Assembly: GCF_003034985.1 (NCBI RefSeq)
Contig: NZ_PZKG01000016.1
Coordinates: 1-54,090 of the forward strand
Source: Cereibacter changlensis JA139
GTDB taxonomy: Bacteria > Pseudomonadota > Alphaproteobacteria > Rhodobacterales > Rhodobacteraceae
Direction: 5' to 3'
Length of the DNA stretch: 54,090 bases
In this document: piece by piece, positions 49,623-54,090 of the stretch
How positions within the stretch are numbered: the stretch's first letter is position 1
Layout: each line of letters begins with the position of its first letter
Notes under the pieces: generated by a model
The model's database searches: none
Told to the model about the DNA's origin: nothing
Seen by the model: only the letters and a program-made list of their open reading frames with translations
Program-made: the position numbers and the translations under genes

Positions 49623-52124
49623 TCAGAAATCCTCCCAGCCCGAGTTGGCGCCGGTTGGCGTTTGCGAAGGAGCTGCTCCGGTTCCGGTTGCGGCCACGCG
49701 CGGCGCAGCCGTGTTGGTGCGGCCCTGCGGATTGCGGGCGCGGAACGAAACGACCGTTTCAGTCGAGCCGCCGTCGCCGTCGAGCCGGAAATGCGCCGCG
49801 CTCTCGACCAGAGCAATGGCGTCGTTCGTCAGGGCTTCGGCGGCGGCTGTAGCCTCCTGCAGCCGGGCGGCGTTCTGCTGGGTGGACTGGTCAAGGTCAT
49901 TGACCGCGCTGTTGATTTCGGCGAGGCCCAGCGATTGTTGTTTCGAGGACACCGCGATCTCGGAGACAAGCAGCGAGATGTCGGATACTGAGTTCACGAT
50001 CTGTTTCAATGCCTCGCCGGTCCTGCCCACGAGGTCGACGCCGCGCTTCACCTGACTGCCGCTCTTCAGGATCAAGTCGTTGATTTCGCGCGCGGCCTCG
50101 GAAGAACGTTGCGCGAGGGCCCGGACCTCGGAGGCGACGACTGCGAAGCCGCGTCCGGCATCGCCCGCCCGTGCCGCCTCTACACCTGCATTCAGCGCCA
50201 GAAGGTTGGTCTGAAAGGCGATATCGTCGATGACCTTCACGATCGAGGTGATCTTGTCGGAAGAGGCTGCGATCATGTCCATGGCTGTGACCGTCTCGAC
50301 CACGATATTGCCGCTCTGCTCCGCGTTTGACTTGGCCTCGGTCACCACTCGGTCGGCCTCGGCGGCGCCATCGGCTGCGGCCCGGACAGAAACCGTAAGG
50401 CCGTCGAGCGCCGCTGCGGTCTGCTCGAGAGTGGCCGCGGTGTTCTCCGTGCGCTGGGCTAGGCTGTGCGCGGTCGAACTGATGTCCCGGGCCTCGTTGC
50501 GAATGCTTTCGGCGTTGCCGATCACGTTGCGCATGACATCCGCGAGATTGTTGAGGGCGCGGTTGTAGTCCTGCCGCAGCTCGTCGTAACGCCCGTCGAA
50601 TGCCTGTTCGATGCGCGAGGTCAGATCTCCGGCGCTGAGCTGTCGCAGGGCAATCCGCAGGGCGTCGACAACGACGGCCTGTCGGTGCTGCATTTCGGTC
50701 CATTCTTCCTGGATCCGGTCGAGGCGATTGCGCTCTTGTGTGACATCCTTCGCGAGCAGCATGAAGCGGGTCGCCTGACCTGAACTGTCGCGCAGGCAGG
50801 TGAGGCTGCACTCAAGGCTGATCATGCCGGATCCTGTTGGCACGGTGAGAGTTCCCGAGACCCTGTCCCGCAGCGCCTGCTGCATCATTCTCTCGGCCTC
50901 GCCGTCGGGCGTCAGGGAGGGCAGGCTGCGGGAAGCGACATCGCCGGGAGGCCATCCCATGAGATTGAGAAACAGGGCATTGGCCGACAGCAGCTTGCCC
51001 GTCACCTCGAAGTCGGCACGGGCCATCGCGCCGTTCACAGCCTCGACTGTTGCCTGCGTTTCCAGATCCTGAGTGACATCCGTCGCCGTCACCAGATGCC
51101 CGGCGTAGGGGCCAGATTTCACCTGCCGTGTCTCCCAGCGGATGCTCCTGTGGTGAACCCATGCCACGATCTGCTCTCCGCTGCGCAGCGACTGCAGGAT
51201 CGCGTCGCGCAGTGTGGCGGGCAGCGCTTCCAGCCCGCGACCCACCAGGCCTTGCGCATCCAGTTCCGGAGCAAACGCATGTAGGGCGACCATCATGGCG
51301 GGGTTGACAGACGCGATGCGCGAGGCTTGGTCGAGGAGCAGGGCGGCCGTGGGCGTGGCCGTGAAGCCGGTCGCCTTCGCCGCATTCTCTTCGGCCGAGT
51401 TTTCGATGCGCTTCAGTCGTTCGCGCAGGTCGTTTAGACGTTGGAAAACTTGGCCGAAACTGTCGCCCCGGGCGGCGAGTATCTTAGCTGCGACCGTCTC
51501 GGGACCGGCGGCGAGCAGGGACAACGGACGCAGAAACAGCATGCGGGCCAATAGGAGGCCGACGGCTGTCAGCAAAACGCCTAGACACAGGGCCGTGAGG
51601 AAGAGCGTGATCTGACCGGGCAGCGCCATGGCCAGGGCTGGCGCGCTGTTCCAGCCGAGGGCGAAGACGCCGGCCAGACGTTGGTCGTCGTCACGAAACA
51701 CCGGCAAGGCGATGTGGAGACCGTCTGAGCTGAGGGCGGGACTTCCGGAGCTGATCGCCTGCTGAACGAGCGCCGAATGCGACGGCTGCTCATCGGCAGG
51801 CTCGCCTCGTGAAGCAAGCAGCCTGCCTTCGGCGTCCAGGGCCTGCGCCCAAATCAGCGCATCCCCCGAACTGCGGACCGCCTCGCCGAGCAGGGCGTCC
51901 AGCCGACGGGTATCGCGAAACGCGAGGGCCGCCATACCCTGGTCGGCGACGAGTTCCGAGACGCTCCGCGCCTGCACCCGCAGCTGATCCTCGACGGAAT
52001 GCCGGCTTAGCCAGACCGCTGCTGCGGCAATGCAGGCCGTGCCGCCGCCGATGCAGAGCGCCAGTAGAAGGGCCATGCGCAGCGGGACGGAGTGCAGCAG
52101 GGTGTCTTTGACGGTCTGGGACAT
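49623..52124 (-). CDS. Methyl-accepting chemotaxis protein with periplasmic and PAS sensors
   Basis: The 833-residue receptor has membrane helices at about 16-38 and 170-195 enclosing a ~130-residue periplasmic domain. Two PAS-like domains follow (about 250-350 and 360-465; [20 protein letters not shown] and [20 protein letters not shown]), then a HAMP-like link and the signalling hairpin [20 protein letters not shown] with [17 protein letters not shown]. It ends in GWEDF, equivalent to the NWETF tether of E. coli Tar for CheR and CheB. It should therefore be a high-abundance-type receptor with its own tether. Confidence 0.94.
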   Translation of the reverse strand: MSQTVKDTLLHSVPLRMALLLALCIGGGTACIAAAAVWLSRHSVEDQLRVQARSVSELVADQGMAALAFRDTRRLDALLGEAVRSSGDALIWAQALDAEGRLLASRGEPADEQPSHSALVQQAISSGSPALSSDGLHIALPVFRDDDQRLAGVFALGWNSAPALAMALPGQITLFLTALCLGVLLTAVGLLLARMLFLRPLSLLAAGPETVAAKILAARGDSFGQVFQRLNDLRERLKRIENSAEENAAKATGFTATPTAALLLDQASRIASVNPAMMVALHAFAPELDAQGLVGRGLEALPATLRDAILQSLRSGEQIVAWVHHRSIRWETRQVKSGPYAGHLVTATDVTQDLETQATVEAVNGAMARADFEVTGKLLSANALFLNLMGWPPGDVASRSLPSLTPDGEAERMMQQALRDRVSGTLTVPTGSGMISLECSLTCLRDSSGQATRFMLLAKDVTQERNRLDRIQEEWTEMQHRQAVVVDALRIALRQLSAGDLTSRIEQAFDGRYDELRQDYNRALNNLADVMRNVIGNAESIRNEARDISSTAHSLAQRTENTAATLEQTAAALDGLTVSVRAAADGAAEADRVVTEAKSNAEQSGNIVVETVTAMDMIAASSDKITSIVKVIDDIAFQTNLLALNAGVEAARAGDAGRGFAVVASEVRALAQRSSEAAREINDLILKSGSQVKRGVDLVGRTGEALKQIVNSVSDISLLVSEIAVSSKQQSLGLAEINSAVNDLDQSTQQNAARLQEATAAAEALTNDAIALVESAAHFRLDGDGGSTETVVSFRARNPQGRTNTAAPRVAATGTGAAPSQTPTGANSGWEDF

Positions 52125-52217
52125 CTCGAAATCCTGAATGGGGCGGCTGTGACTTCCGGCCTTGCTCCAGTCTAGCGGGCGGGCCTTTACACAAGGTGAA
52201 GCTGCCCCCGGGGCCGC

Positions 52218-53933
52218 TCAGAAGAAAAAGTCGGCGAGGCTGTCGGCTGACGGAGGCCCGCTTGCCGCCGTCTCATCGGGCAGGACGCTATGCGGCAGGA
52301 AGGCTCTGACCAGAGAGTCATGCACCAGGCGCTCGGCGGGCATGGTGTAGCATTGCCGCAACTCGGCCATCACCGGGGCAGTGGTCTCGGCGGGCAACGA
52401 CTGGGCCAGCTGGTCGGCCCAGTGATCGAAGCTCGACATCAGCTTCTCCAGGTCCAGGAAGCTGCCGGAATGGCCGTTGAGGGCTTGGATGCCCATGGCC
52501 AGATCGCGCTCGGCCGATTTGCGCTCGCGCTCCACGGCGCCGCCGGTGTCGGCGATGCTCGCCTCGATCCGGGCGAGGGCCGTGAAGACCTCGGAACCGG
52601 CCTGCGTCAGGTCCTGAAGATCGGTGCGGAACCCCTCGGACAGATCGGCGCTGGTCCTGCCCGCCGCATCGCCCATCGCCGTCAGGCCCTCGGTGATCTG
52701 TCGCAGCCGATCGGCAGAGGTTACCGCAAGTTCCCGCAGCTGCAGAGAAATCTCTCGAAGCGCCAAGGCTTCGTCGCCAAGTTGCGAGCAGGCGATCACC
52801 GCGTTGAGCCCGATCATTCCCATCCGTTCCTCGACCCCCGTCATCTGTTCGAGGATGAGGAGCAGCCCCGAGAGCCCCTGCGACAGGCCCTGCGCCACCT
52901 CGAGCAGACGCACCTGCGAGGCCCCGCAGGCGGAGAGGATCTCCTGCAGCCGTTGCAGGTTGTGCTTGAGATTGTGCTTGGGAGCCGAAGCGGCATGCGC
53001 CGCGAGCCGGCCGATCTCCACGGTTTCCTGCCCGGCGTCCCGCAGCGCCGCCTGGGCCGTTGTGATCGCTGCCGCATGTCGCTCATGAGCATCACGCACC
53101 TGCGCCGCCGCCAGGGCATAGACCAGATGGGCGAGTGCGGGATCCTCCGCCCGCGTCTCGGTGGTCCTGGTCAGGATGGTCACCACATGCTCAAGCCGCT
53201 GCCGCGTGGTGTCGCCGATCTGCAGCGCCACGACGGCGGTGGTGATCGCGCGCTGGAAGCCCTGGCTGTGCTGCATCATCACGCTGCCGGCCTTGGTCGA
53301 CCGCCCGAGCTCCGCCTCGAAGCTGGTCATGTCGCTCCGCAGTCCCGACAGGGTCTGCGTCAGATGCGCGCCGAGGAGATGCGACAGCGCCTCGGATTCG
53401 CGATGGGCGACGGCGATGCGCTGCGCCATGCCGGCGACCGTGTCGCTGATCTCGCCGATGATGGTGCCGGCCTCGACCACCTGGAGCGTCGCCGCCGTGG
53501 TGAAGACATCCAGCCCGGCATTCTGCTCCGCCAGCGCTGCGACGGTGACCCGGGCGTTCAGGGCGACGATCGACATGGTGCGGATCACCCGGCGCATGGC
53601 GAAGAGATCACCTTGCAATCGGTTGGAACCGTCCGACAACGCGGCGATCCGTCCGAAGACGATCATGCTGTTGTCGGCAAAGCCGCGGGCGCGATTCTCC
53701 AGAAGGGCTGCGCCCGCGGTGGCGGAGCTGAATTCCCCGGCGTCGGCGAGGGCGGCGAGCGCGTTCAGCGGCGCGCTCAGCCGGTTGAAGCGCTCGACCG
53801 CCTGTTCGAGACTGCGCCCGGCCCGCAGGAAGGCGCCCTCGGTCGCCTGTGCGAGGCCGCCGATCTGCTTCGCCAAGCGCTGCACGGCGCGCGGGGTGAC
53901 ATGCGGCGGGCGATGGGGGGGCTGGACGGTCAT
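52218..53933 (-). CDS. Soluble receptor-like chemotaxis protein with a CheZ-like motif
   Basis: The 571-residue cytoplasmic protein has no membrane helix and is almost all helical. Around residues 236-250 it reads [16 protein letters not shown], containing D241-x3-Q245 as in the CheZ active site. A later block, [20 protein letters not shown], resembles the receptor hairpin tip but lacks the [12 protein letters not shown] text. The C-terminus is [12 protein letters not shown], like a CheY-holding tail. It overlaps cheB and precedes the membrane receptor. A phosphatase or a scaffold for CheY-P is inferred. Annotation as a plain methyl-accepting protein is the conservative alternative. Confidence 0.6.
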   Translation of the reverse strand: MTVQPPHRPPHVTPRAVQRLAKQIGGLAQATEGAFLRAGRSLEQAVERFNRLSAPLNALAALADAGEFSSATAGAALLENRARGFADNSMIVFGRIAALSDGSNRLQGDLFAMRRVIRTMSIVALNARVTVAALAEQNAGLDVFTTAATLQVVEAGTIIGEISDTVAGMAQRIAVAHRESEALSHLLGAHLTQTLSGLRSDMTSFEAELGRSTKAGSVMMQHSQGFQRAITTAVVALQIGDTTRQRLEHVVTILTRTTETRAEDPALAHLVYALAAAQVRDAHERHAAAITTAQAALRDAGQETVEIGRLAAHAASAPKHNLKHNLQRLQEILSACGASQVRLLEVAQGLSQGLSGLLLILEQMTGVEERMGMIGLNAVIACSQLGDEALALREISLQLRELAVTSADRLRQITEGLTAMGDAAGRTSADLSEGFRTDLQDLTQAGSEVFTALARIEASIADTGGAVERERKSAERDLAMGIQALNGHSGSFLDLEKLMSSFDHWADQLAQSLPAETTAPVMAELRQCYTMPAERLVHDSLVRAFLPHSVLPDETAASGPPSADSLADFFF

Positions 53934-54090
53934 CCGCGCCCCCTGCCGCCCGGGTTGTGCCGCTCGGCGAAACTCAGGATCTCGCCTGCAATTTGGCTCA
54001 GTGGCAGGATCTTCGTGACCCCTCCATGGGCGATCGCCTCCTTCGGCATGCCGAAGACGATGCAGCTGGCCTCGTCCTGCGCCACGGTAT
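53930..54090 (-). CDS. cheB: Chemotaxis protein-glutamate methylesterase CheB (C-terminal fragment; cut by window edge)
   Basis: The last 52 residues are visible: [20 protein letters not shown], then [18 protein letters not shown] and a short basic tail. The [12 protein letters not shown] block, with its catalytic Asp region, is typical of the CheB esterase domain. The stop overlaps the next start by ATGA. The receiver domain and most of the esterase lie beyond the window. Confidence 0.93.
   Translation of the reverse strand, partial: TVAQDEASCIVFGMPKEAIAHGGVTKILPLSQIAGEILSFAERHNPGGRGRG

Noticed and set aside
52218-53933. Calling the 571-residue protein an ordinary methyl-accepting receptor
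   Set aside because: The hairpin tip lacks the conserved [15 protein letters not shown] text and there are no membrane helices, so the name would overstate the evidence.
1-54090. CRISPR arrays, insertion sequences, prophage genes or a replication origin
   Set aside because: No regularly spaced repeats, transposase or phage structural motifs, or DnaA-box clusters were noticed on either strand.

Overview
This is a 54 kb window of high-GC chromosome from an alphaproteobacterium, most likely family Rhodobacteraceae. The family call rests on gene order: small ORF, murA, DUF2948, hisD, UPF0262, low-Mr phosphatase, then infA, maf, an RNase E/G-family gene, yacG and tRNA-Phe. This series is a recognisable core of that family. 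Almost every base is coding, genes overlap by ATGA or GTGA in operon after operon, and GTG starts are common. No insertion sequence, prophage or CRISPR array was seen.

Layout. (1) 1-10.7 kb is an uptake and catabolic module: a truncated solute-binding protein gene, a GhrA-type hydroxyacid reductase, a LysR regulator, a creatininase-family hydrolase, a complete peptide/nickel-type ABC transporter with a fused permease-ATPase, and a dihydroxyphthalate-decarboxylase-like protein. An 11-base box (GTCCAATCGAA) recurs in three of its intergenic regions, each time as part of a CCAA...TTGG-type dyad, which suggests one LysR regulon. (2) 10.8-12.3 kb holds a Pmp3-type membrane peptide, a secreted CHAP-domain protein and tRNA-Thr(GGT). 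(3) 12.4-22 kb is the conserved core (murA to yacG, tRNA-Phe), interrupted between hisD and UPF0262 by a GIY-YIG/DUF4357 nuclease gene of visibly different composition. (4) 22.5-27.3 kb is a sulfonate-type ABC transporter with a cytoplasmic arylsulfotransferase-like enzyme, divergent from a LacI regulator; two identical 17-base operator-like repeats lie between them exactly 41 bp apart. (5) 27.4-32.9 kb is an iron/phosphonate-type ABC transporter operon that also carries a metallo-beta-lactamase-fold hydrolase and a histidine phosphatase; its ATPase gene has a one-base deletion at the Q-loop. (6) 33-35.1 kb is an ABC1 (AarF/UbiB) kinase plus methyltransferase pair. (7) 35.1-41.5 kb looks like a stress and signalling block: STAS-like protein, GGDEF and EAL proteins, a 47-residue hydrophilic protein, two paralogous SDRs, a zinc alcohol dehydrogenase and a membrane-anchored SRPBCC protein. 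Several have upstream GGAAC-N18/19-TT sequences like the alphaproteobacterial general-stress sigma factor promoter. (8) 41.6-44.2 kb holds a glycosyltransferase-like protein, dimethylargininase and aroQ. (9) 44.2-54.1 kb is a leftward chemotaxis operon: cheB (cut by the window edge), a soluble 571-residue receptor-like protein, a membrane receptor, cheD, a STAS protein, cheY, cheA, cheW, cheR, a second cheY, and a 117-residue protein.

The most interesting candidates are in the chemotaxis operon, where the 571- and 117-residue proteins both carry a CheZ-like DxxxQ motif and an acidic tail ending in phenylalanines. They may be unrecognised CheY-P phosphatases. All functions are read from sequence motifs and context; no database search was run.
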